Shown here in pieces: positions 51,439 through 60,118 of a DNA stretch of 64,000 bases. Location of the stretch: assembly GCA_964488555.1 (NCBI GenBank), contig CAZAUF010000004.1, positions 62,001 to 126,000 of the forward strand, written 5' to 3'. A program made the position numbers and the translations under genes. This stretch comes from UBA2112 sp964488555 (GTDB lineage Bacteria > Patescibacteriota > Saccharimonadia > Saccharimonadales > Saccharimonadaceae). How positions within the stretch are numbered: the first letter of the stretch is position 1; the number at the start of each line of letters is the position of its first letter. The notes under the pieces are model-generated. The model saw only the letters and a list, made by a program, of their open reading frames with translations, was not told where the DNA came from and ran no database searches.

Positions 51439-53265
51439 CTATTCCACCGTCACGCTCTTGGCGAGGTTGCGCGGCTGATCCACGTCGTTGCCGCGGGCTA
51501 CAGCCACGTAGTAGGCGAGCAGCTGGGAAATAACGTTAAATAGCAGTGGTGTGAGCAGCTTGAGTTTGGTGTTGAGACGTATTATCTCTTCTGCCGTTAC
51601 GCGCTTGTCGGTATCGGTGATCACGATAACGTGCGCACCACGAGCATTCATCTCTGTCAGGTTGCTCTGAGTTTTCTCGTACAGCCAATTGTCCTGCAGG
51701 TAGCACACCTCAAAAAATGTATTGTCAACCAGTGCGATCGGCCCGTGCTTTAACTCACCCGCCGCATATCCTTCGGCGTGCACATAGCTGACTTCCTTGA
51801 GTTTGAGCGCGCCCTCAAGCGCGATAGGATAGCACGTATCACGACCAACATAGAGTGCATGATTATACTTGGCATATTTCTTGGCAATTTTTTTTACTTC
51901 GCTGGTATGCTTCTCGAGTACTTTTTCGATTTCGCGCGGTAGTGCATCGAGTTCGGTGATGTATTCGCCCAGCTGCATAGTACTCGTGCCCTTTGCTTGC
52001 GCCAACATCAGCCCGAACAGCACGATAGCTGCCACTTGCGACGTGAATGCTTTGGTGCTCGCGACGCTAATTTCGGCGCCGACGTGCACGTACACACCGC
52101 CGTCAACTTCACGTGCGATAGTCGACCCTACGGCATTTACCACGCCCAGACATCGCACACCGCGACGCTTGAGCTCCTGCAAGCACGCAAGCGTGTCGGC
52201 AGTCTCGCCGCTCTGACTTACGATGAGTGCCACAGTACCGTCGGGCACATGGAATGACCTGTAGCGCAGCTCACTGGCGATTTCAGACGAAAACGTCACG
52301 CCGTCTGCAAATTGCTCTATGAGATAACTCGCCATTAGTCCGGCATAGTACGCGGTGCCGCAGCCAACGATCATGACGTGTTTCACCTCTCGTAGTTCAT
52401 CATCGGTCATATTGAGTCCGCCGAGTTTCGCGGTCAGCTCCTGCGCGTTCACTCGACCACTCAGCGTCGCTCGCAGGCTGTCTGGTTGCTCACAAATTTC
52501 TTTCAGCAGGAAGTGATCATAGCCTTCCTTCTGTATCGATTGCAAACTCAGTTCTAGCTTTTCCACCGTCGCATTGATCGTTTGCGCATCGATATCCGAT
52601 AGCTCTACGCCATCACGTGTGCAAAGTCCGATTTCGCCATCACTGAGATATACCACCCTGTCGGTGTGACCCACGAGTGCCGATGCGTCGCTCGCAATAT
52701 ACATCTCACCATCGCCAATGCCAAGTATTAGCGGGCTGCCTTTGCGAGCCACGACTATTTGGTCTGGCTTTTCGATACTTAGTACCGCTATACCGTAAGC
52801 ACCAACCACCATTTTGAGTGCGCTGCGCACGGCAGCCAGCAGATCATGACTTTTTTGATACAGATAGTCTACCATCGCTGCCAGCACTTCCGTATCGGTA
52901 TCGCTCTTGAAATCATACCCGTGCCTTTTGAGCTCAGTCTTGAGGTCTTGGTAGTTCTCTATAATGCCATTGTGAACCAGATAGATATCACCCACAGCAT
53001 GTGGGTGCGCGTTACGTTTACTTGGCTCACCGTGAGTTGCCCAGCGCGTATGACCTATGCCTATAGTGTCGGTCGTGGGTCGCTCTGCTACGCGTGCGTC
53101 CAGTTCTGCCACTTTGCCCTTGGCTCGCAGCAGCGTTTCCTTGCCCTTTTGGCTTAATGTCACGATACCTGCACTGTCGTATCCGCGATACTCCAGTCGC
53201 TTCAAGCCACCCATCAGTATGGGCTGCGCCGATTTGCTACCTATATATCCTACGATTCCGCACAT
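51439..53265 (-). CDS. glmS: glutamine-fructose-6-phosphate aminotransferase
   Basis: 608 residues, full length. The mature N-terminal Cys (MCGIVGYIG), 'RLEYRGYDSAGI' and 'HTRWATHGEPS' form the glutaminase domain. Two SIS domains follow with 'GCGTAYYAGLMASYLIE', 'VSQSGETADTL' and the C-terminal 'PRNLAKSVTVE'. It makes glucosamine-6-phosphate, the entry to UDP-GlcNAc needed for peptidoglycan and for the wecB/wecC-type genes at 62144-64000. An AAAGGAA site precedes the ATG and TATACT lies at 53312-53317. Confidence 0.97.
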   Translation of the reverse strand: MCGIVGYIGSKSAQPILMGGLKRLEYRGYDSAGIVTLSQKGKETLLRAKGKVAELDARVAERPTTDTIGIGHTRWATHGEPSKRNAHPHAVGDIYLVHNGIIENYQDLKTELKRHGYDFKSDTDTEVLAAMVDYLYQKSHDLLAAVRSALKMVVGAYGIAVLSIEKPDQIVVARKGSPLILGIGDGEMYIASDASALVGHTDRVVYLSDGEIGLCTRDGVELSDIDAQTINATVEKLELSLQSIQKEGYDHFLLKEICEQPDSLRATLSGRVNAQELTAKLGGLNMTDDELREVKHVMIVGCGTAYYAGLMASYLIEQFADGVTFSSEIASELRYRSFHVPDGTVALIVSQSGETADTLACLQELKRRGVRCLGVVNAVGSTIAREVDGGVYVHVGAEISVASTKAFTSQVAAIVLFGLMLAQAKGTSTMQLGEYITELDALPREIEKVLEKHTSEVKKIAKKYAKYNHALYVGRDTCYPIALEGALKLKEVSYVHAEGYAAGELKHGPIALVDNTFFEVCYLQDNWLYEKTQSNLTEMNARGAHVIVITDTDKRVTAEEIIRLNTKLKLLTPLLFNVISQLLAYYVAVARGNDVDQPRNLAKSVTVE

Positions 53266-53376
53266 AGACTATTCCTTTCGACCGCTGCTTAGCACAAGCG
53301 ATTCTACTGCTAGTATAGTCTCTTTTTTGCGAAATTCCACAAAATGTAGCAATTACAACGTAATGTAACAACTCGA

Positions 53377-53826
53377 CTACTGTTCGTGGCCAAGTGCTTG
53401 ATTGATGCGTGTGGAGGAATCAGGCTTTACGAGCCCACGTACGTCTGTACCCACGCCAAACACTGTCTGGATACCATGCTTTTCACATACTTCAGTCTCT
53501 GGTATCACCTTGTGTGAGTCGCGATCGCCACCGTTGGCAAATATCAGCTCGTCGTCTGGATACTGCCGTGCGATCATCTCGAGCGTCCTGATCTGCGTTG
53601 GATCTTCATCAATAGACAGTATCACTTCGTCCACATCGCGAAGCGCGCGCATCAGCCGCGTGCGGTTTTCTTCGTTCAGGATGATCTTGCCCTTTTTTAG
53701 TATTTGCTGTTTATCGTTGTTTACTACTGCAATCAGTTTGTCACCGAGCTCCTTTGCAGCCTCTATCATGTCGAGGTGCCCGCCGTGCAGGGGATTGAAA
53801 TACCCGCTCACTATAACTATTTTCAT
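53377..53826 (-). CDS. cytidylyltransferase-fold nucleotidyltransferase
   Basis: 149 residues from the ATG at 53826. The HxGH motif appears in 'VSGYFNPLHGGHLDMIEAA', with 'DKLIAVVNND' next, as in TagD, RfaE C-domain and related enzymes; the usual late ISSTxIR-type motif is weak ('DSSTRINQ'). It activates a small phosphorylated compound, possibly glycerol phosphate or a sugar. A longer frame to 53865 exists but an extended TATAAT box lies six bases before this ATG. It follows the ATP-citrate lyase genes but has its own promoter. Confidence 0.82.
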   Translation of the reverse strand: MKIVIVSGYFNPLHGGHLDMIEAAKELGDKLIAVVNNDKQQILKKGKIILNEENRTRLMRALRDVDEVILSIDEDPTQIRTLEMIARQYPDDELIFANGGDRDSHKVIPETEVCEKHGIQTVFGVGTDVRGLVKPDSSTRINQALGHEQ

Positions 53827-53832
53827 GTGACC

Positions 53833-53841
53833 ATTATACCA
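53833..53841 (-). promoter_or_regulatory. extended -10 box, leaderless start at 53826
   Basis: TGG-TATAAT on the minus strand, then six bases (GGTCAC), then ATG. This is the clearest leaderless start in the window. Confidence 0.75.
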
Positions 53842-53842
53842 G

Positions 53843-55609
53843 TTAGACCAAAAATACATCCTCATCCGGTAAGCGGAACAGCCCTTCGTCCAGCCGCTTC
53901 TGATCCATATAGTGCGCCACGAAGCCCACGCTGCGAGGCAGTACGAACAACGCGTTGAAAAAGTCTGCTTCTATGAGTGTATTGAGCTCGTCGGTACCAT
54001 ATCCCTCATGCTCCACAAGCACATCGAGCATAAGTGCCGCTATGTGGCCGTCGACATTCAGGATCAAATTGCCCTTCTTTTGCGTCGTGATGGCCTCGAT
54101 AGATTTCGCGTAGTTGTAGTGGACTGGGTGTTTCAACTTACGTGCAAAAGCAGCGAGCACAGCCGTGCGCGGGTCGGGCATATCCAGGCGGTATTTTTTG
54201 TGTCCGATGCCGCTGATTGGGTGTCGCTCTCGTGACCGCCTCTCTACCAGCTCCGCTGGTTCCACGCCATCTTTCACCGCATCAAACCATTCTCGCGCCG
54301 CGCCAGACACCGCTCCGCCAAATCGCGGACCTATAGTCAGCAGGCCAGCAGCCAGCGAGTCCACCAAGCCTTTGCCAGCGCGCGCCGTCACCATGGTGTT
54401 TACCGCGCCCGATACTTGCGGTCCGTGGTCGACAGACAGCAGAAATATCGTCCTGACCAGATCCACTGTCAGTTTTGACTGTGGCTCATATCCCAGCAAC
54501 CCGGCTGTTACCATTGCCGCTATGTCGCCACCCGCCGACCAGTCTTGCATGGTTTTGCCTATAAACGTATAGCCGGCATCCGTCTCCTGACTAATCGTCG
54601 ACGTAAACACGCTTGGCGTGCGACGCGAAAAGTCCGCCTCACTCTCTCGTACTGTGTCTTGCGGCAGCGCATGGATCAGCTTCGCAAGGTCATCTATAGA
54701 TTCAGCAACCCTTACACCCGCATCCCTAAGTGCTTCGCGCTTGGCACTGGCTGTTTCGTCCTGCGATCCGGCCAGTGCTTTGGCATGACCAAACTGTACC
54801 GGTGCTTCGAACTTCTCGCCGATCACCCCTGCGATATACGCGATGACCGGCTTTGTCAGCTTGCCACTCTGCATGAGCTCCGCAAGCTCGTACTCATCCG
54901 TACCGCCAAGCTCACCATAGTAGACGATCTGCTTCGTCTGCGGGTCGGCCTCGGCCGCCAGAAACGCATCACGAGGAGTGGTGGCAGGAAACCTGTCGCC
55001 GCCAAAACACAGCGCAAAGCTGATCAAGTGGCCGCTCGCAGCTACCATGGTGATGAGTTCATTTATCATGCCACCACTCGCAGACAGTACAGCCGTGGAG
55101 CCAGCTTGCTCCAGGTGATTCCTCTTTAGCTGCCGCCAGTCTACACCACCCACGACGCCAAGTTTCAACGCGCCCGGCACCAGCAGACCCACACCCGCTG
55201 GACCGACGATGGTCTTGCCCTGTGACGCGAAGTTTTCGTGCAGCTTCAGAGCATGCAGCTCAGGTATATCCTCGGCAAATACGTGCGCGCCGTACGCATC
55301 AGGATATGCTGCAAAAAACTCCTCGGTCGTCGCATACGCTCTACGCGCACTCGTGATATTCAATAGCCAGTCAACTTCTGGCAAAGCACGCTTGGCTTCC
55401 GCTATCGATGCATAGCATGGTATCAGTACTTCCTCGTCATGCCAGAAGTATTTTTCGTATCGTTTGTTTATACCCACGATACCCACGATCGATGGCTGCT
55501 CTCGCCCGCTTAGCGCGTCAAAATCTATGATGGCTTGGTAGCCCGGCTTGTACGCGCCCACAGCCAGCACGCTGCCGGGGTTTTTGCGGATATCCTGTAT
55601 CTTACGCAT
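53843..55609 (-). CDS. aclA: ATP-citrate lyase, large subunit (AclA-type)
   Basis: 588 residues. The N-terminal CoA-binding and ligase domains carry 'VQFGHAKALAGSQDETASAKREALRDAGV', with the phospho-His of the usual GHAGA retained but the next Gly replaced by Lys. The C-terminal citrate-synthase-like domain has 'SVDHGPQVSGAVNT', 'GIGHKKYR' and 'NVDGHIAALMLDVL', which hold the catalytic His, His and Asp. It splits citrate into acetyl-CoA and oxaloacetate with ATP and CoA. The ATG at 55609 overlaps the end of aclB by 8 bp. Confidence 0.88.
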   Translation of the reverse strand: MRKIQDIRKNPGSVLAVGAYKPGYQAIIDFDALSGREQPSIVGIVGINKRYEKYFWHDEEVLIPCYASIAEAKRALPEVDWLLNITSARRAYATTEEFFAAYPDAYGAHVFAEDIPELHALKLHENFASQGKTIVGPAGVGLLVPGALKLGVVGGVDWRQLKRNHLEQAGSTAVLSASGGMINELITMVAASGHLISFALCFGGDRFPATTPRDAFLAAEADPQTKQIVYYGELGGTDEYELAELMQSGKLTKPVIAYIAGVIGEKFEAPVQFGHAKALAGSQDETASAKREALRDAGVRVAESIDDLAKLIHALPQDTVRESEADFSRRTPSVFTSTISQETDAGYTFIGKTMQDWSAGGDIAAMVTAGLLGYEPQSKLTVDLVRTIFLLSVDHGPQVSGAVNTMVTARAGKGLVDSLAAGLLTIGPRFGGAVSGAAREWFDAVKDGVEPAELVERRSRERHPISGIGHKKYRLDMPDPRTAVLAAFARKLKHPVHYNYAKSIEAITTQKKGNLILNVDGHIAALMLDVLVEHEGYGTDELNTLIEADFFNALFVLPRSVGFVAHYMDQKRLDEGLFRLPDEDVFLV

Positions 55610-56735
55610 GCACATACTCCAGTGCTTCATCCACGACGACGGTCAGCACGTCGTCGGATCCGTGCACGCTGCCTAGTAATCCGCTCGCATCGAGAAATTC
55701 TTTCATGATTCGCAGCCCTTCTTTTTCATTCGGTCCGCCACGCCGTACAAATACCTTCACGTCGGCTTTTTGCAACGCCTTCTTGTGTTTCTGCAGTGCG
55801 GCTACTACGCCGTCAAACGTCTGTTTCACGTCGGTAAAATTCGCCACGCCGCCAGCGATTACGAGTGCCTTTTTCTGAGCGGTCGATTCCAGCATCTGCT
55901 CTATGACCGCTTCGGCATAGACCTGCGTTTCTTCGGCAGTCGGTCCGCCGCTATATTCGCCATAATTGCCTATGACGTCTGCCTTGCCACGGTTTGCCGC
56001 CTCGTCCGCTATGGTGATGCTCGCACCGCCGCCGCTCAGCAGCAACCACACCGCACCTTCGGGATTGAGCACGCGAAACGAAAACGACGCAGACGAGTTG
56101 TCGCTTAGATTCGCGATAGTCAGCTCCGCACCGGACTTCTGGTGACTATCTGCTATATCATCACCGTTCCACGACGCATACTGCTCACCGGCACTATCGG
56201 CTGTCACTGCGGCATCGAGTAGCACGCACTGTTCGCCACGCACCACCAGTGGGTTTATCTCTACAAAGCTCAGGTGCTCCTGATCCATCACGCGCACCAG
56301 ACGCTCCATAAACTCCTTTGGTAGCGGCACCTTGCTCATGTCGTCGAACTGCTTCACCGATTCCGGATGCTCCTCGATCTCCACGCCACCCTGCGGCGAG
56401 TACAATACGCGATAACTTCCACGCACACGCTCAACACTCAGATACTTTTCTTCACCATCATCATGAGGATACATCGGCTCGGCGATAAACCGCGAAAAGC
56501 CCTTACTTGCCAGCTCTTCGACAGCCTGTCGAGCCATGCTTTTTGTCACGCCGAGGCGTATCAGCCCCTGCTTGCCACGCTTCTTGACTCCCTGGTCTAC
56601 CTTTATGATGTACTCGGCACCAGCCTTGAGGTTGCGCAAATCAGCAGCAAGCGAATCACGGTGTAGCGACACACCGTGATACTCGCCCGCCAGTAACGAC
56701 TTGGCCCGATATTCTGTCAGTTTTACTCTCGCCAT
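55602..56735 (-). CDS. aclB: ATP-citrate lyase, small subunit (AclB-type)
   Basis: 377 residues, ATP-grasp plus CoA-ligase beta-type domain. 'YIIKVDQGVKKRGKQGLIRLGVT' is the ATP-grasp start, 'FVEINPLVV' a conserved loop, and 'LLSGGGASITIADEA' with 'GNYGEYSGGPTAEETQVYAE' are characteristic of ATP-citrate lyase rather than ordinary succinyl-CoA synthetase. It activates citrate as citryl phosphate for AclA. A GGAG site lies before the ATG. No other TCA-cycle gene is in the window. Confidence 0.88.
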   Translation of the reverse strand: MARVKLTEYRAKSLLAGEYHGVSLHRDSLAADLRNLKAGAEYIIKVDQGVKKRGKQGLIRLGVTKSMARQAVEELASKGFSRFIAEPMYPHDDGEEKYLSVERVRGSYRVLYSPQGGVEIEEHPESVKQFDDMSKVPLPKEFMERLVRVMDQEHLSFVEINPLVVRGEQCVLLDAAVTADSAGEQYASWNGDDIADSHQKSGAELTIANLSDNSSASFSFRVLNPEGAVWLLLSGGGASITIADEAANRGKADVIGNYGEYSGGPTAEETQVYAEAVIEQMLESTAQKKALVIAGGVANFTDVKQTFDGVVAALQKHKKALQKADVKVFVRRGGPNEKEGLRIMKEFLDASGLLGSVHGSDDVLTVVVDEALEYVHA

Positions 56736-56844
56736 TTACTCCACTTTTCTATTACTCTCATCATACTAGAACCCACCGGCCAACCACAACCTCAAGCACC
56801 TATGCTTGTAAGTAAAGCAGAGCAATGACGCGAACTTTACTCGA

Positions 56845-57159
56845 CTAATCCTGTGCGGACTTGCCCAGAGTAGGCTTTTTCAGTATCACTTTGTAGATAT
56901 TTTCTACCGCATCGCCACCTGCGTAGCCGATGATCGCCGCCAGTGCAGCATTCAGCTGCAGACCCTCAAACGATATACCGGACTCTTTGATGACCCATAC
57001 TGCTCCGGCACCCACCACTATGGATGTACCCACGCTTCCCACGAAGTACTTCCAGTCAAACTCTACGTTTTTGTACGAGCGTAGGTATTTCACATACCCC
57101 AGCAGCCCTCTGGCTGCACCGCCTATCGCTCCACATATAAGTAGTACTGCTATGTCCAT
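56845..57159 (-). CDS. small membrane protein, holin-like shape
   Basis: 104 residues with three hydrophobic segments (about 3-22, 38-58 and 68-86) and a basic KKPTLGKS end. No family is certain; phage holins and small membrane proteins of CPR share this plan. An AAGGGGGA site lies before the ATG and a good promoter (57194-57221) upstream, so it is expressed as a single gene, divergent from the acyltransferase. Confidence 0.55.
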   Translation of the reverse strand: MDIAVLLICGAIGGAARGLLGYVKYLRSYKNVEFDWKYFVGSVGTSIVVGAGAVWVIKESGISFEGLQLNAALAAIIGYAGGDAVENIYKVILKKPTLGKSAQD

Positions 57160-57193
57160 AGTATCCCCCTTTTATGAAATAGCTTGTGCTTTT

Positions 57194-57221
57194 ATTATAC
57201 CTCTGTATGCGTTTTTTACAA
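57194..57221 (-). promoter_or_regulatory. promoter of the small membrane protein gene
   Basis: TTGTAA (57216-57221), 16 bp, TATAAT (57194-57199) on the minus strand. Confidence 0.75.
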
Positions 57222-57243
57222 CGATTATTGTGTTTGTACGTCG

Positions 57244-57252
57244 TGATACAAT
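57244..57252 (+). promoter_or_regulatory. extended -10 promoter of the acyltransferase gene
   Basis: TGA-TACAAT on the plus strand, about 60 bp before the coding start. The -35 region is AT-rich without a clear hexamer. It is divergent to the 57194-57221 promoter. Confidence 0.55.
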
Positions 57253-57312
57253 GGAGACAATTAATCCTGCGAGATTGATATCAACATAAGTTAGAGTGTA
57301 GCCGAAAGGGGG

Positions 57313-59460
57313 GTGGGTAATCCCGTCGTGGCAGCTCGTCGTTTCATATATATGCCCATAGCCAAGCCCCAGAAGCCAAACCAGCACAAAAAGATTCGCC
57401 ACGACATACAGGCACTACGCGCGTTTGCCGTCGTGGCGGTCGTACTGTACCACTTGTGGCCCGGTCGATTAGAGGGTGGCTTTACAGGCGTCGATATCTT
57501 TTTCGTGATCAGCGGCTATCTGATGACTGTCTCAATCATGGGTCGCTTGAATCCCCTTGCTGAGACTGGAACCATCACTGTCAAGAATGTTCTCCATTTG
57601 TTAACAGAATTCTACGCCCGCCGTATCAAACGACTTGTACCAGCGGCGCTCGTAACACTTGTCGGCATATTGGGCATGTCTGCCCTCACGAACAACCTGA
57701 CGATTATTATCGACAATGCAAAAAACGTCATCAGTGCTGCCACCTTCTGGGAAAACTGGCACCTCGCTAAGCAATCTGTAGACTATCTTCATCATGGCGA
57801 CGCACCTGTCGCCGCTCAGCACTTCTGGAGCTTATCACTTGAAGAGCAGTTCTATCTCATGTGGCCACTCGTACTCATTGTCTCAACTCTGATTACGCTC
57901 AATATCGTTATCTATTACAAGCGTCAAAAGATCGCTGGTGCCATACTACCTATCACACTGATCACCATTGCATCACTCGCCTATGGCTACTGGCTTACGC
58001 AATCCGAGCCGTCAATCGCTTACTTTTCTACACCTGCACGCGTATGGGAGCTGATGATTGGTGGCATCATAGCCTTCTTGCCAGTTATCAAAAACTACGA
58101 TCTCAAGCTACTCCTACCGCACGTCGGTCTAGCCATGTGTCTCTACTCTGTGTTCTTCATCACCGGCGACGATTTCCCTGGCTGGCATGCGCTTATCCCA
58201 ACCATAGGTGCAGCACTGATAGTCATGGGCGGTGTCGGCAAAACAGAGTCGAGCCTCTCTTTTGGTAATCTATTCCGCTGGCGACCTATTCAGTGGATCG
58301 GAGATATTTCATATTCTATTTACTTATGGCATTGGCCACTTATCATTTTATTGCCGGTTATCTTGCATATAGATATCGATGGTTCGCAAGGTAAAGTTCT
58401 TAAATTTGGTATCATAATTCTCACTTTGATCATTGCGCACGTATCATATAAATTTATCGAGGAGCCTGCACGCAAAGTCCAGCTCAACACACGTTACATA
58501 TATATCCTATTTATTCTATTGACTGGTCTCGTGGTAGGCGGAGGCTTCGCCGTGAAGAAGTATGGAGAGCATCAGACGGAAGCTCGGTTAAGCACCATGC
58601 ACGCAGCAGCATTAGATACCGAAAATGTCTGTTTTGGCGCACGGGCCATTTTACATCTGAATAAATGCGACGATCCATACGGAAAAATAAATCCAAACAA
58701 TATGTCAGTTGGTCGAGAAGATGATTTCAAAACAAAAATTTACGATAAAAAAGAATGTTACAGCTTTAATCCAAAGGTTGAAAACAGAAATAACCCACAA
58801 AAATGGTGCACCTTCGGCGATGAGTCTTCGAAAAAAACCATCGTGCTACTAGGCGACTCACATGCCGAACAGTATATTAATGCATTTGATGCTATTGGCA
58901 AGAAAAATAATTACAAAGTATATTCAGCGACTAGTGTTGGATGTAAAGGACTTTTGTTTACGGGCAAGGATTTATGCAAACAGCGTCTACAGTTTTTGAA
59001 CTCCTCCGGAATCCTTAATTCTAAAGCAATTATTGTGCTGTCTTTTGTTTACCTAGATTACGCCTCTACGGCAAAAGGTATTAATAATATAAGAAATATT
59101 TCCGATTCACCTATCGCACTATTATCCGATACCCCTCGTTCAACGCCTGATGCTATAAATAAGTGCTACACTTTCGGAATAAAATGCACCAGAGAGTATA
59201 GCGCCGCCTCGGGCTGGAGTGACGAAATAACAAACAGATTAATAAAAAAAGGTATTCTGAAAAATAACGAGATAATCTCAATGACCGATGCGTTCTGTAC
59301 TCCATCAAAATGTTATGCATCCATCGGAGGAGTACCTGTATATTACAACACCACAGATGATGCTCGCCCCAGTGGGAACTCCCACATTACAGCGTCTTAC
59401 TCTTTTTCCCTTTCGCCACTTATTGAACAAAAACTTCGCCACCAGGGGTTTCTAAGGTAA
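57313..59460 (+). CDS. OatA-like acyltransferase with SGNH domain
   Basis: 715 residues. The acyltransferase-3 membrane domain (about 25-400) has 'DIQALRAFAVVAVVLYHLWPGRLEGGFTGVDIFFVISGYL' pattern elements and 'FWSLSLEEQFYLMWP'. The outer SGNH domain has GDSHAEQY (block I) and a late SGNSH region. It would O-acetylate peptidoglycan or a surface glycan. GTG at 57313, GTG at 57328 and ATG at 57352 are all possible starts. The first half has the GC-rich style of the neighbourhood, while from about 58320 the sequence turns AT-rich, suggesting a mosaic gene. Confidence 0.87.
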   Translation: MGNPVVAARRFIYMPIAKPQKPNQHKKIRHDIQALRAFAVVAVVLYHLWPGRLEGGFTGVDIFFVISGYLMTVSIMGRLNPLAETGTITVKNVLHLLTEFYARRIKRLVPAALVTLVGILGMSALTNNLTIIIDNAKNVISAATFWENWHLAKQSVDYLHHGDAPVAAQHFWSLSLEEQFYLMWPLVLIVSTLITLNIVIYYKRQKIAGAILPITLITIASLAYGYWLTQSEPSIAYFSTPARVWELMIGGIIAFLPVIKNYDLKLLLPHVGLAMCLYSVFFITGDDFPGWHALIPTIGAALIVMGGVGKTESSLSFGNLFRWRPIQWIGDISYSIYLWHWPLIILLPVILHIDIDGSQGKVLKFGIIILTLIIAHVSYKFIEEPARKVQLNTRYIYILFILLTGLVVGGGFAVKKYGEHQTEARLSTMHAAALDTENVCFGARAILHLNKCDDPYGKINPNNMSVGREDDFKTKIYDKKECYSFNPKVENRNNPQKWCTFGDESSKKTIVLLGDSHAEQYINAFDAIGKKNNYKVYSATSVGCKGLLFTGKDLCKQRLQFLNSSGILNSKAIIVLSFVYLDYASTAKGINNIRNISDSPIALLSDTPRSTPDAINKCYTFGIKCTREYSAASGWSDEITNRLIKKGILKNNEIISMTDAFCTPSKCYASIGGVPVYYNTTDDARPSGNSHITASYSFSLSPLIEQKLRHQGFLR

Positions 59461-59468
59461 TCTTTTGC

Positions 59469-59497
59469 TTGCGTCTCTATAGCATAACCTCTATAAT
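59469..59497 (+). promoter_or_regulatory. promoter of the Gmad2/LGFP gene pair
   Basis: TTGCGT (59469-59474), 17 bp, TATAAT (59492-59497). The leader would be about 33 nt. Confidence 0.7.
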
Positions 59498-59536
59498 AAG
59501 TAGAGCAACCACCACTATCTAGCCAAAGTTACTTAT

Positions 59537-60118
59537 ATGAAAATAAAAAAGATGAAACAGCATAAAAAAAAGCTTCTCACCACTATAGCTGTTCTTGTTA
59601 TTATCGTAGGCTGTACGGGCATCTTTTGGCTTAAATCAGAACAGGACAGGAAGCAGTCCAGCTCATCGCTTGGCGCACAAGAGTCCGGTTCCAATACTAA
59701 AAATGGCCCTATTGATCCATCAATTGAGGAGCGTGTCAAAAATGGAGGAGGTAGTGGACAAGGTCAAGAGACAGCTGCCACGGGCGGAGTGATTGATACT
59801 GGTGGACAAGGCGTCACAAACCAGGCCAGTGGCATCAGTTCGCAGTCTGGCAATATTACCCTATACTCACCCACGTCTGATGAAAAAGTTTCTGGTACCA
59901 TCGCGGTCAAAGGAGCCGCCAAAACCTCTGTCGTGTACTACCGCGTAAATGACAATGTAAGCGGTATGATCGGTAGCGGACAACTCTCTGTAAATAACGG
60001 ATACTTTTCTGGCACATTAGCGGTTACCACCAGCGCGACAAAAGGGTCGTTTGAAATATATAGCTTTGATAGCCAGGGGCGCGAGATAGACAATATAAAG
60101 GTGGAGTTACGATACTAA
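59537..60118 (+). CDS. membrane-anchored Gmad2-domain protein
   Basis: 193 residues. A basic N terminus and one membrane helix (about 13-32) precede a Ser/Gly-rich linker and a C-terminal Gmad2-type Ig-like domain (about 105-193: 'ITLYSPTSDEKVSGTIAVKGAA', 'GYFSGTLAVTTSATKGSFEIYSFDSQGRE'). Such domains occur in sporulation and wall proteins as binding modules. Its stop overlaps the start of the LGFP gene (TAATG), so the two are translationally coupled and probably act together at the wall. Confidence 0.75.
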   Translation: MKIKKMKQHKKKLLTTIAVLVIIVGCTGIFWLKSEQDRKQSSSSLGAQESGSNTKNGPIDPSIEERVKNGGGSGQGQETAATGGVIDTGGQGVTNQASGISSQSGNITLYSPTSDEKVSGTIAVKGAAKTSVVYYRVNDNVSGMIGSGQLSVNNGYFSGTLAVTTSATKGSFEIYSFDSQGREIDNIKVELRY

